Origin: Dipylidium caninum
Lineage: Eukaryota > Platyhelminthes > Cestoda > Cyclophyllidea > Dipylidiidae
Length of the DNA: 64,000 nucleotides
Assembly: GCA_017562135.1 (NCBI GenBank)
Contig: QEYB01000412.1
Location: forward strand, 496,001 to 560,000
Direction of reading: 5' to 3'
Shown here in pieces: positions 35,601-48,300 of this stretch; the stretch's first letter is position 1, and the number at the start of each line of letters is the position of its first letter. The translations under genes and the position numbers were made by a program. Under the pieces are notes generated by a model, which saw only the letters and a list, made by a program, of their open reading frames with translations, was not told where the DNA came from and did not search any database.

Positions 35601-38600
35601 TTTACCATTTGCCTTCGCTCCCCGGGAATTCATTTGAGTTACCCAACTCCAAAACATCTCAACTTCCAATTTCACTTCTATTTCCGTGCCACTCATGAAT
35701 AATGTATGTCATCGTTGATGGGACATATGTATGCGCTAGTCTGCTTAACGCTCTCCGTCTTATCTCGCCTCCTCGAGTGGTGGAATGGAGGTTACTACTT
35801 ATGCAAGGGATATTACGAGGAGAGCAAACTAATTTTGCCAACCGCCTCACAATATCTCATCAAAATTAGTTAATTGCCTAACCTTGGCTACTTTGTAGGA
35901 GAGTTATAGGTGGGGCGGGTAGAGGGTATATAATTACAGGTCTGAGATTCGCCAGACTTCCATTACCTTCTTTTACGAGCATTAATCAGACTAGTGTGCA
36001 AACCTGAGCCATCCACCTCAAAATCCAAGTATGCACGGAAAAGGTTAATTTGCTTACCATCGCAGCATCCTATGAAGGCCGTTATAACAGGGTGGAGAAA
36101 TGAAAAAAATAGGGACTCGAAGATTGACTTCTATGAAATTTTTGGTTTGGCGCTTTACCAAATTCTAGAAGTTCGGTAGGAAAGCATTTTTTTCTCAAAG
36201 TCTGACCACACAGAGAGAACTCTTGTATTCCACAAGTGAGAGTAAGATTTGCAGATGCCTATTTTCGCATTTGTTACTTTGTTCTATCTTCCTGATTTTC
36301 TTCATTTTGCCCAACGTTACGAATCTTACTGATCACTGGGAGGACAGTCCACTCGCCAAGCCTGTTGTACCATGCGAGACGCATGCATACCTAAGTACTC
36401 TTTTGTAATATTGTTTCCTTTGCGCGTCGACAACATGAATAGCGTCAAACACCCGTTCGGCAATTGGCCCGTGTCGTAGGCACAACGGTGAATAATGCCC
36501 TAAACGTCATAGACTTCATCTCGTAAGGTCAAAAATTAACAGTTGGTAGGTACCCACATTCCAAGACCAATTCGTACCTCTTCAACTTTAGTGGAAGACT
36601 TATCGACAGACACTTACATTTCGCCTCCATAAACCTGACAACTTAGTCACAGAAGTGGGTAAAGGACCGGTATCATTAATTTCACTTACCACACCGCCTC
36701 CTCCCCCGCTGATTCTCTTACTCTCTTCTCACAAACCATGTTTCTCGTCCACCAAAAAATGCGCACTTCCCAGTCGCAAATTATTGTCGCACTACGCAAA
36801 GGCCAGGCGCCACGCCGTTGACCTTACCGTGCTGGTGGGCTTGGTGACTTATTGGAGTTCAAAGGTCCTGCGAAGATTTCTGTGAGGTCATAGAAGCGAA
36901 AATCATCTGTGGAGAGCATGTTCATAAGACTTCTGGTTAATTTCGATCGTAGCACAACGGCATGACGTGACGTTTGACATTAGATGGGATTTTGAATAAA
37001 ACCTAGTTTTTGGTCCCCCACAGTTTCTTTCGTGGTGGAGTCGGTCTCCATGGAAAGTCTTAAAATTGTTGACCTCATGTAGTTGGGTGGCGCCTTCTGT
37101 TACATGCGAGAGACGCACACAGGCTCATCTCTATTAACTTCTAGGGATTTTGTGTGTGGTATGTGCAGATGTGCGTGCGAGTGTGGTGGGGGAAGCGGCT
37201 GCGAGTGGTGAATTTCAAATCTCAAAAATGTCCTGTCTCCATACGACTGGTCAGAATGCCATGCCATTCTCGTCGTTTGTCATATCGCACAGACTGTGTT
37301 GAATCCGATCAGTCACTCTGTTACCACGGCAGCCATACGACATTATTTCATGCGGTAATAGGACTGCTCTGATGTGCCAACAACTTCACTCAACAATGCC
37401 GTGTCAAGTGACAAGAGTATCTGGCGGTTGTCTGGATGAGGTGCAGAGAGCAGTGCAAGTGACAGATCCAAGACTTGCTCTTTGGCATGCGAATGTCATG
37501 GTGTCATTTCTCCCACATAGTCTTAGCATCACAACTTCCTCACATCTTCCCACGGCCTGACAGCCACCACTGAACTATCTCCCAAGGTTCCGTTCACAAC
37601 GGTGAATGCAAAGGTGGCTTTCAGCCAATAATGTCGGTCAGGTGTGCTCCAGTTGCATGCTGCCGATAAGGTGGTGCATTGTTTCCTACTAAAACTGCTT
37701 GCAACTACACGCACCAGCAGTCTCTGCTACCCTCCTCGCTTCCCAACTCAAAGACTCTATTCGTGGCAGATGAGAGAGGTGCATGCGTCGTGGGTGGATA
37801 GGATAGGCTCGAATGGGTGAGGTAGGATGGGAAATGAGAGGAAGCTTCATTCTCTCCTCTACACCCTCCACCACACTCTGCTGCTACAATTTACTCCCGC
37901 ATTCTCCACCTCGTTCCATGAGGCAATCACCGTTCCAACTGCGGGTTTCGTCGTGGTGAGGACGTGAGGTTAGTAAACCTCTTCACTGACACTGCCTCTG
38001 TCCTATTCAGCCATATGTACATATACCATCGACACTGTCGACACCATCACTCACACCTCGTGATACCTCACGATAAGCGTGAATGTAGGCGAATCCGGCT
38101 TCTCCATTCATCACTGACTGGGAAAACACACCTCGAGAGCTCCCCATTGTCCACATGAACAGATGTGTTTAATGATAACTTGTCACTCAAACCACGGACA
38201 GCTCCACCGTTTTAGCTTGGCGATTTGTTGGACGCCTATAGTAAACCAGTCTTTCGAGATGGCAAAAATGTCTATAAATCGCAAGAAGTCTCTTATGTGT
38301 GTACTATTTACTTTATTTTGATCTTCCTTGAAGAAGGAGTTCAGTCTTCAGTATCCTTAAAAGGTAGGAGAGAATTACGAACTTCCAGTACGTCTTTTTC
38401 AGACCAACATCGTTGCTAATATCCTCAATCTGCACTTTCCTGATATATTCTATGTTCCACATTCCACGGCTGTCTTTCGAACGCCCCTCGATATTTTCCT
38501 TTCTTTAAATTCTCATAGTTACCTCAATCAAAGACGCGTCCACCTGGCCTTCCCAGATTTGATTACCCGTATAGGATCTCAAATGGTTCTCGAATGGCCT

Positions 38601-41600
38601 ACGGAAGCGAAACCAAACATTTTTTAAAAGAGCATTCATTTGCAATATACCCAACATTAAATGAGGGCGATCACTTATGCACGACGTGTTGACGGGATTA
38701 GCATGAGCAAACCGTGTCTACCATGCTTGTTTGGCGCCACGCATTAATAATTAACATGGCGAAGTGCTGCTGTCTTCTATTTAAGGAATAGATTTAATTT
38801 ACACAGGCTTCATACTAAATCTTCCGGTTTTCCACTCATACTTTCTTATAGCTGAGGGCATCAACAATTTTGAAATCCAACCAATCAAAGCATTCCTCCC
38901 GATGGTTATTTAGCCCCCTCTAAATCAATTTATTCTTTTAACAATTGACAAATTTACACGAGAAATGATGAGTCGATTTTGTTATTAAAAGTTAACGACC
39001 AAGTAATATTCTCCCCCACTCTAGGTCATTGATACCGAGAAGTCCGATGGATATGACACCCGTGCCGACGTCTGGTCGCTGGGCGTGACAGGGTTGGAAT
39101 TGTGGGAAGCGGAACCACCCTTGGCGGGTGTTCCTCCGATGAAGGCATTCTCCCTTATCACCCATGGACCGCATCCCCTCTCCGTGTATCCTTCCAGAGC
39201 ACCGCCTGAGAGCGATGTTACTAAGGATGAGATACTCCACCAGTGCAACGATCAAATTCCTCGGGAGATGTTAGATTTTCTGTCCAGGTAAGTTCTCAAA
39301 CGGTCAGTCATGGAAGGGGCAGATATTCATTTTAATTAATGGTACCCTCGCCCTATGTGGATCCATAAAATGTAACCCGCATAGACAGGTCTCATTCGCG
39401 TTTCAAATGTTTACACCGTGACGAATATCTACCTGCTCCTTCACTAACCTCTAATTTAATACGGGACTCAATATCTCATGACGAATGATGCCTTTTTGCC
39501 TTAGGGTACTGAATGATGCCTAAATCGCTGAAATCAATCTATCGTTCCGATCTACCATTTAAATAATCGTGAAAAATTAAACAAAAGTGATGCATTTGAA
39601 CAATTTCGTAAAACTCACTGGGCATTACAGCTCGGAGGATTAGTCGGCTTGAAGTAGATTTGCACCTGTGGGGAACTCTTTTTCTCAATACAACACAATG
39701 ACAACCATTGTGCATACTAAATCGATTTTCTCATGACAATAGAGGCGGAATAGAGAGCTCATCATCCACCCTGCCTCCTTTTTTCCATTGTCCTCGTATA
39801 AATTTGTCATTTTCGTAGTTTCACTTATGCAGCATTATCTTACTCTAACACCAGCTTTCAGCTGCCAATTGACAAATGCGGTTATCAAACAATTCGAGCA
39901 TTATACATCGGGGGGCTTACCTAGCTTTGCTGTTGGATGATTTATTGTCACAAATGCGTGGCACATCATTTATTACTGTCTTAAAAAAAATCAAAATTCT
40001 TTGAACTTCTCGTCACGATAGGATGTAATGATTATAAGGTTAGTAAACTGATATGGGAGGCTTGGGGCATCGAACCATCGCCTTTTCTTCACTATCGAAC
40101 ATCCTTGCTCACGTCCTCTGAGGCAGAGGTCGGCTGCCTAGAGGCCATCGCATTTTCGGTCGTCCTCTTCTCCTTTCTCCACAATCGGAGCACTACGATG
40201 GAAGCCAATCTTTCTGACACGGGCTAAACCTGGGCGCTCCGGGGCGTACGTCAGTCGTCGCATCGTATCCCATGCTTCGTCAGCTTAGGGGACAAAATAT
40301 TCACATTTCTCGAATCAGCTGCTTTATAAAAAATTGGAGAATAGCCCATGTAAGAGGTCGGTAGGGAGATATTCCTACCCCCTCCATCACTACCCCTACT
40401 CCACGCAATCCACGTTGGGTTTTCTCATTTTCATGGGAGGTGAAAATTCTGAAGGCATGAGCCTAAAAGAATTATGCGTTGATACTTTCATGTGGCACTT
40501 TTGAAAAGACAAAAAAGTCCTTCTGTTGAAAAAGAGTTCTTTTCGCTGGCCAAATTTAGCAACAACAACATCTGACTCGGCAACATGGTACACTTTTGTC
40601 TCGATCTTCTTGCCCCAGTTATGCATATCAGTGGGCTTCGACTGTCACCAACTAATACCATCTTTGGAGTCCCTTGCAGCACTCCGAGTTGGAATAATAT
40701 GGCCGTGACCAGATCTCCCCGCCTTATAATGCATCACTAATAACAGGTCGCTTCCCTCTCAAAAAAAGTTCTATTCCCAAACGGGACTTTGATAAATTAA
40801 CGGCGTTGGTACTTTTGGAGGCCGTACCAGACTCTGCATTAACTCTTACAGACCGCAGGGGATAAGAATGTGACCTCTCATGAGTGAACGCACTTACGTC
40901 TTTGCAACAGTGAATTTAATTAAGTATGTTCGCACTGTACTACAAGGTCTTGGTATATTTTTTTATAAAGTTCCTCTTAGCATTCGCTTCTTCTTACCAG
41001 TGTTAGCGAACCCAAGAAAAAACTTATTTTCGACGCCTAAGAAAACAAATTTGTATAAATTTGTCTTTTAAGTCAATCGTGGGAGGAAAGGAGATTTTCC
41101 CTTTCACCAGGTGAGATACTCCAAGGTGAGGAGGTACTAGTCTACTCAACGCTTATCCGACCGTTGTACCTCACCTCCCATCTCATCTTTCCTGCCGTCG
41201 GGTTTAACGTACTTCCTGTCCTACCGTATGTTGATATATCTGGCATAATGACACTAGGGGTCAGTGGCTTCGACAATTCCAACATCTCCTTCCGAATAGT
41301 CTTATTAGCAATTAAAGAGAGAGATTAGATTTCAGATTTTCAAAAAGCACTCCTTTTTTTCATAATGCCCTCTTGCCAGTGTTGGCTGCCTCCACTCCTT
41401 ATACACTCTCAAAACATTAAAAGTCATCCTCTTTGCTGAAATGAACTGAGTCCGGCATACGTGGATGAATGTCAGGACGATTGTTTGGAGAGCAGAAGGG
41501 GAAAAGGAACGGAAGAAGTCAGAGGACGCTAACGAGGGTTGTGTTAGCCTTATCCTTTGGCGAATTCATTGATGGTCCGTTGCCACTCACTGGTGAGGTA

Positions 41601-42303
41601 GTGCGTGGAGGATACAGGCGTTTTGAGAGATGTGGAAGGGGGTGTCGGCAGAGGAAGTGCACTATCACAGCTGTCTCAGAATTGCGGTTATCAGAAGCTA
41701 ACAATCGTGGCTCTGTCGCGAATGAGATAGAAAATGTCATTGGATAGTCGGGTCAACTGCGACGCCGAGGGTGATGAATGTAGAACCTGAAGCATTTTAA
41801 CAGGCGCAGAATATTAAAATTCCTTCCAGTTGTTGTGAAACTGCATAGAGTGCTGCACCCACAGCCATTTAATATTGATGCTTAAGTGCCCACCAAGTGG
41901 TGCCATAGTGGAAATCGCCAACGGGGTTTCATCCCCTTAATTTTTCGGCGTTACGAAGGCTGACCAATCAGAGAGTAGACATTCATGACTCTCGGTTGGG
42001 CATATGACCTTCCGCGTACACATACTTAAATGGCCGGCTCATAGATTGCACATTTTTAAAATTGCTCACGAGAATTTTAGGGATGAGCTGGATAATTTTC
42101 CTTACTCCTTCCTATCCGTGGTGAGCCTCCGTTTTTTCACTTAACAAAGGGACCATTTGAAATTGGAGAAGCCATATGGCTCATGGAAATCCTTCCCTTT
42201 ACCATTTTTCAGGTGTTTGGACAAAGACAAGACCCGACGTCCATCATCTACCGAACTCTTACAGCATCGCTTTTTATCCGCCGTCTCGACCTCTCTTCCA
42301 AAG
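29633..42303 (+). CDS. Kinase-myosin gene: Ste20-type kinase domain, exons 1-5
   Basis: Residues about 13-396. All catalytic landmarks are visible: glycine loop GKGTYGEVW (19-27), VAIK lysine 41, a likely helix-C glutamate 55, catalytic loop HRDVKGSN with Asp233 and Lys235, DFG at 251-253 (the glycine codon is split by an intron), activation segment GTPYWMAPE, then [20 protein letters not shown] and the C-lobe arginine in [11 protein letters not shown]. The VKGSN loop and GTP.WMAPE place it in the Ste20 group that includes MYO3/NINAC kinases, which phosphorylate Ser/Thr. It should be active. Oddity: about 88 extra residues sit between the hinge helix (LAKR, 104-107) and helix E, all in exon 2 as uninterrupted coding frame. 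Confidence 0.9.
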
Positions 42304-45300
42304 GTAGGTTAACGTAAATAGGGCGTCATATATCGTTTAATTTTCACAAATACCCACATTAAATAGCCTTTTGCCTTCATCAAGTCAAACTCAGTGCAAG
42401 ACTGCGAGTGACTGATTGGCCATTTAAAAGACGCGGTGGGGTATTCGGGATTATTAGTGGATAATGAATCGAAAAAGACCGCGTAGAAGTCCCCAACTTC
42501 GAAAAATTTACTAGCCGCACCCCTAATGATCACATTGGTGTGGTACTTTGTTAGCCTCCAATTCAGGTACTGCTACATCCATTTTTATTAAACCGCATCA
42601 ACGCGTTCACATTCGCACGGAAGAGGTCATCCATGTCCTGTGGGGATACCTTTGCTTCTATGAGGTGAAGAAAACCAGTTGAGACGAATGTTCGAGAGAT
42701 GTCATAAAAGCCGAGGAGGGTAGTAGAGATTGCTGGTGCGTGTAGTTGCAAGCAGTTTTAGTAGGAAACAATGCACCACCTTATCGGCAGCATGCAACTG
42801 GAGCACACCTGACCGACATTATTGGCTGAAAGCCACCTTTGCATTCACCGTTGTGAACGGAACCTTGGGAGATAGTTCAGTGGTGGCTGTCAGGCCGTGG
42901 GAAGATGTGAGGAAGTTGTGATGCTAAGACTATGTGGGAGAAATGACACCATGACATTCGCATGCCAAAGAGCAAGTCTTGGATCTGTCACTTGCACTGC
43001 TCTCTGCACCTCATCCAGACAACCGCCAGATACTCTTGTCACTTGACACGGCATTGTTGAGTGAAGTTGTTGGCACATCAGAGCAGTCCTATTACCGCAT
43101 GAAATAATGTCGTATGGCTGCCGTGGTAACAGAGTGACTGATCGGATTCAACACAGTCTGTGCGATATGGCAAACGACGAGAATGGCATGGCATTCTGAC
43201 CAGTCGTATGGAGACAGGACATTTTGGAGATTTGAAATTCACCACTCGCAGCCGCTTCCCCACCACACTCGCATCCACTAAAAACGCAGTCACGGGCAAG
43301 TTGGGATGATTTCATGCAGTCGATCTCCCACGTTCACGCAGCGTTCTATATTCCCTTGATGTAAGACGTGTGCTAGCTTTAGGTAAGAAAAAATGGCTCG
43401 CGAGAGTTTTACTTTATCCCTTAGTGACCAAAGCACTCTCTACTACGCCATGTTAATCAGCCCTTCGGCGTCATTTCTGCCACTTCCTTGTGAGAGGAGT
43501 GTCAACTTTGAGCGTTTTCGGTAATAATGGGTCTCAGTTGGTGTTCGCGGTTCGGAGGAGGTTTGTGCGTGCGTTATTCCCCTTCCTCTCCCAGAATTCT
43601 CCTTAATTTGAAATATCACGTATCTCGTACCCAGTGTCTCACAATTTCGACGGTTTTAAACGATGTCAACACTTTCCTCCTGCATTTTTGTGTGTCTGTG
43701 TGGTATATTTAAACTCTTTTCCTTTAACTCCTTCAGTTACCGGGCGAGACGCCTAGGCATTTTTTATCCCCCTGTGGCCACGTCCACGAAGGTCTATTTA
43801 AACCTTTTGCACCAATACGTATTCAACAGCCCTAAACATCCTAACATTTTGGTTAACTGCCTCGAACCAGTCAGATGCACAAGTAAATGCGTCTACTAGA
43901 GCGTGAGGGGTAGACCCCATACATTATCCCATACATTACCCCATAAGTGGAGACCGGGTGATGGTGGAAAAGGGTGAATCGACTTCAGACCTGCGGTTCC
44001 ATCTCTACTGCAAGAGTGGCTCCCGCACTTTCCCTCCCTTGTTTGGGCGCGGAGGTGCATGCACATATATGGTAATTAAAATGGCATTGTCACTAAGGTA
44101 AAATTTAATTTGAAGCCTTACGAAGATGGTTGGAATATCGTGGGTAAGTGGGGGAGGGGAGCTAAACTCCTGAAAAGTTTCTTAAAATAATGACAGGTTT
44201 GTTTACATTTTAGTTTAACCAACTCCCCTTTTTCGTTCTTGTAACTGCAGTAACCTTGTCATTAGCGTGGTGGGTAAAAGTCACAAACACCCAGAAATTA
44301 GTAGGCGGGTGTCAAGCCTTCACTCCAGCCTCGTCTACCAGGTTGAGAAGAGAGAAGGACAGCGGCATGCTTTTCGGCATTGGAGCAGCTGTCGAAGTCA
44401 CTGGCTTCAAAACTTTGTCACACAATCGTTGGATGTGGTCCTCCCGATTGCGAGGTCAAGACACTAACCTTCCCCCGCCACGACAACTGAATCTCCCAAT
44501 GACTCGCTATTCCCCACCGCACAACAGTTTGGGTGTGTGTGTATGTGTTAGGACACTGGAGCTTGGGGATTGTTATCTGGGTACCAGAGTATGGGGATTT
44601 GATTCCAATGGACGTCTCTCTTAGCTTTCCATCTTCGACTTCTCAAAACAGATTTTGGATGGAACCCCCAACCTGCGGACCAAAAGGCCATCTACCGACA
44701 TCACTTTGAAGAGAGAGCCAAACAAACGTTAATTTCACACTTCCTCTTCTACCAGAAGGATACATTTGCTTAGACCATTCACTCCGTGCGCTATATAATA
44801 GGTGATCGTGTTAGATGGTTCGAAAATCTAAATTTTTCACTAGTCACAAAGTGGATTTGGGCGTCAAAAACTTTTGTGGCTGTTTAGTCCAGACAACTGG
44901 TGCTGGCCAGATGAGCCAGGTTACCAACATCTGTCCTTACCACGCATGGTCATGAAAGTGCGTTTGCCCGGTAAAGTCGACATTAGTATCGACTGTGGAG
45001 TCTCTTGAATCTCTTTTACTCTCAGTTGTGCTGTTTCGTGCCAGTTGAGCCCCACGTGTGCAACGAAGATTAACCGCATGAAATTTGTCCTCATTCTCGC
45101 CTCCTGTGGCGGCTTGAGTTCAGCCTGGCCTGTCGCCGATCATGTTCCGAAGAAGACGAAAAAATGCGCATATGAAGCATGACAGTGGACACAGACGAGA
45201 GCCTGTGTGATTTTGTTTGTATGTGCGTGCGTGCTTGCGTGTGTTATTTGCAAGTAATGTGAGTCATTTTTGGGAAGAGAAGATTCTCATTTGCACGGTT

Positions 45301-48300
45301 TCATTAAGGCTTTGTGAACTTTTGCAGATGACAACGAGAAATTAGTTTGCCTGTTAGTTTTTCACAGCATCACACAAGGGTGGAGCCCTAGCTGCAAGGG
45401 GAGCGGTTGTAGTGGAAATACCGTGAATGGTGGCATTCTTTCTAGATTTGAGTCTGACACTCAGTCGTGAAAGTGAATCTGTCCGATGACGGAAACCTTG
45501 AGATTAAGAACACTTGAAACTTGTTATTAACACATGCACGTGGTTAAACTGTCTACCCTACGGCCTCGCTATAGTGACAATCCGGAAATTTTGTTGGACG
45601 GTAAAGTATAAACTGACCTATCCAAGAACATAGATCGCGATGCTTCAAGTGCGGATAAGCCTCAGAAATGGGGCCGGTACCTTCATACTTCCTAGTTCAA
45701 CGTAACCAGCTTGTGTTTTTCCGCGTTTACCAGGCTCGCAATCACCTCCTCGCTCTCATGCGTTCCTTCAGTGGGACCAACAGAGCCGAACGAAGATTCT
45801 CCGAACCTGCACCATTCAGCTGCTTCCCACTAAAACAGCAAATAGAGGCGATTGCTGAGAGAGCCTCAGGGCGTTTGGAAGAGCCCACTTCCACAGCTGC
45901 TAATGTTGCCATGGCGTCGAATTTAACATCTGGACCGACTGTTTCCTCCAAAGACTTGGGTCACCGCTACACCTCAACCATTTCTTTGAACATCTGTTCG
46001 TTGACGTCCTCGTCTTCGACAGTGAATTCAGGTGGCAATACATCGACTATTAGATCGACTAAAATGAGCCCCGAAGTAATTGTTGAAAGTAAGCTCAACC
46101 GCTTGGCGCCGTGAAACTCCATTCGCCTATACGTGGGCGTTTGGTGGTGGTAGAGATGTGCACAGGACTAAAGGTCCGCCCCGTCAGGAGCGAAGCACAT
46201 GTATAACGAAGTTTTATCTCAGATGATAACGCCCGAATATGGCGGGTGCCTTGGTCACATCCTGTGATTGATCCATGTAAGGACTTCGATTATACTTGAG
46301 TTAGGGGAATAGCACCGTTTCCGTAAATTGAACTTGAAGAAGTCCACGGAACCTCGGTATGGCAGCTGTTCTAGACAGTTTTCGAAGGTAGAAGGTTGGG
46401 GAAATTGCTTTCCCGTAATCTGGTTGTTTCTCAGTGAGGTTATTCTATAAGCGCGCACCCTTTTCGCATCCTTTGACTTATGGATTAATGGAGTTCCTAT
46501 TGCCATCAGGCTTGTGATAGAGTTGCCTTTGCATCTGCTTCGCCTACACTTCTCCTTGATCTCAGAGTGAGGTGAATATGCCGAGATTTTTAGGTCACAA
46601 GGCGTAGGGAGGAATTGAGGAACCTCTCGCAGCTGATTCCCTTGCTAATTTCGATAAGTCTGAGAAAGGAGGTCGAGATGGAAACACCCTCTTTTCGTGC
46701 CGGTCCGACCGACACCCGTGCCCGACTGCTCCCCAACACTATGCGGAAAGTGCCCTCGAAATGTAGCAATGAAAGGTACCGATTTTGTGGGATCCTGGGT
46801 TTTTTCCTCTACGACACCATGATGAGCCATTTCACTCATTTTTGTTCTGACACTGGAGACAGGATGTTTTAGCCCTTGATCCGAAAACCCGCAGATAGAT
46901 TGGTCAGATGTATAAGTCTCGATAGTTAATCCCGATGGTAAATCTTTGGTCAAACTAAATTTGACGTGTTCACGTGCTTCTCTCCTAATTAAACGAGGTA
47001 CTGTCCAAAAATCGCACAATGCAACCCGCCAAACTCCAAATCCCAGCGAATCTCCTCTTCAACCCGCCATTATTCGAACTGTCACCACTTCCAATACAAT
47101 GATTGCCGTTCCCTTTCAACGAAGTCAGAATGCTAAGTACGGCAACCCCATTCCAACCATCTCTAGTGCTTATCACTTGGACAACTCAAAGACGGCCAAT
47201 TCGACGATTGAGGAGTCGCAGGGAGCTATCATGTCATCGTCACGCATGCCGGAGAAGATGGAGAATGATCCAGCAGAGATGGGGCACATGAGTCGTCGGA
47301 GTGATATTGACATGGAATCCTCGGGAGAATATGAACGTGAGGAGATCGAGATGAAAATTGTCGAGGACGACAGAGAGAAAAGTCCAGCCTATGACAAATT
47401 CAACTTCGTAAAACCAAATCCGGTGAGTTGGCATATGGTGAGGTATCACAACCCTTCCTTCTTCATCGTCTTAGTTTCACATTCTCCTCCCCTGCCCCGT
47501 CTGCCCCCTCACACTTTGACAGGAGCAAGTGGCGGAAATATCCTCTCGATTGAAGAATAAGGTAGCGAAGACCCCAACCTCTTCCTGGGTGATCTGTTGG
47601 GGTCATTTCAAATCCGTCTTTTCATTCTGGGCTTCCTTCTTGAACAATCACTGTAGTACAGCACTCACAAACTCCCATTCTCCTCCAGCCCACGTTAATT
47701 CAATCTTTTTTCTTTCGGCTCACCCAATTATTTCCCTCTCAGCAAGACGTCAACTCGCTATTGCCAGTCGCTATGCCAAACCTAGCCCACATTGCCTCAC
47801 TAAGCTAAGTTTCCTTAATCTCTAACTTCAACTGACATCTCTCTCTTCAACCTGTAAAACCTTTACCTTTCACCTTCCCAAATACCGATTATTACATTTT
47901 CACGTTCTCCCATCCATCCGACTGTCTGCCTAAGAACCAATCTCTCCTTCTGCTGGGTGTTGTGATAAGTCCTCAGGCCTCGTTAAAGGACTTAACACTG
48001 TTAATGCTTGCATATTCAACCTGTCTCTTTTTAAATCTATTATAGAAGTTGAATGGTCTCCTGTTCGCAAACCCAGGTGGTTGATTTTTTTCACTATGTA
48101 GATACCCGAGGAAGACGGTTTCATCGCCGAGGTTAACGGAGTATCAGTCTACATCACATCCACATCGGAATATCGACATCTTTTCCACTCAGACCGGGAG
48201 GACTTGGGATGTTTCGTAAAGCGTCTTTTGCATCGGGCCCGGGAAAATCGTTTTGATCAGGCTAGTTTACCCCCACACCCCTCGCATCCCCTCTCCCTTC

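Larger units (their letters stand above)
33579..45733 (+). other. Large introns 3, 4 and 5 of the kinase-myosin gene
   Basis: Introns 33579-39024, 39288-42212 and 42304-45733. Apart from the two arms of the inverted repeat, nothing was recognised. A stretch at 44652-44760 after an acceptor-like cag was considered as an exon, but it is not needed because exon 5 (phase 0) joins exon 6 (phase 0) directly. Confidence 0.65.

Noticed and set aside
37154..37714. Open frames of 60-72 codons on both strands inside the intronic repeat arms
   Set aside because: They occur in both arms only because the arms are the same element; they overlap on opposite strands, have no splice context and match no family.
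44652..44760. Acceptor-like cag followed by an open stretch reading [20 protein letters not shown] in one frame
   Set aside because: Exon 5 and exon 6 already join in phase 0, no donor in suitable phase follows, and the sequence does not fit any class III segment.
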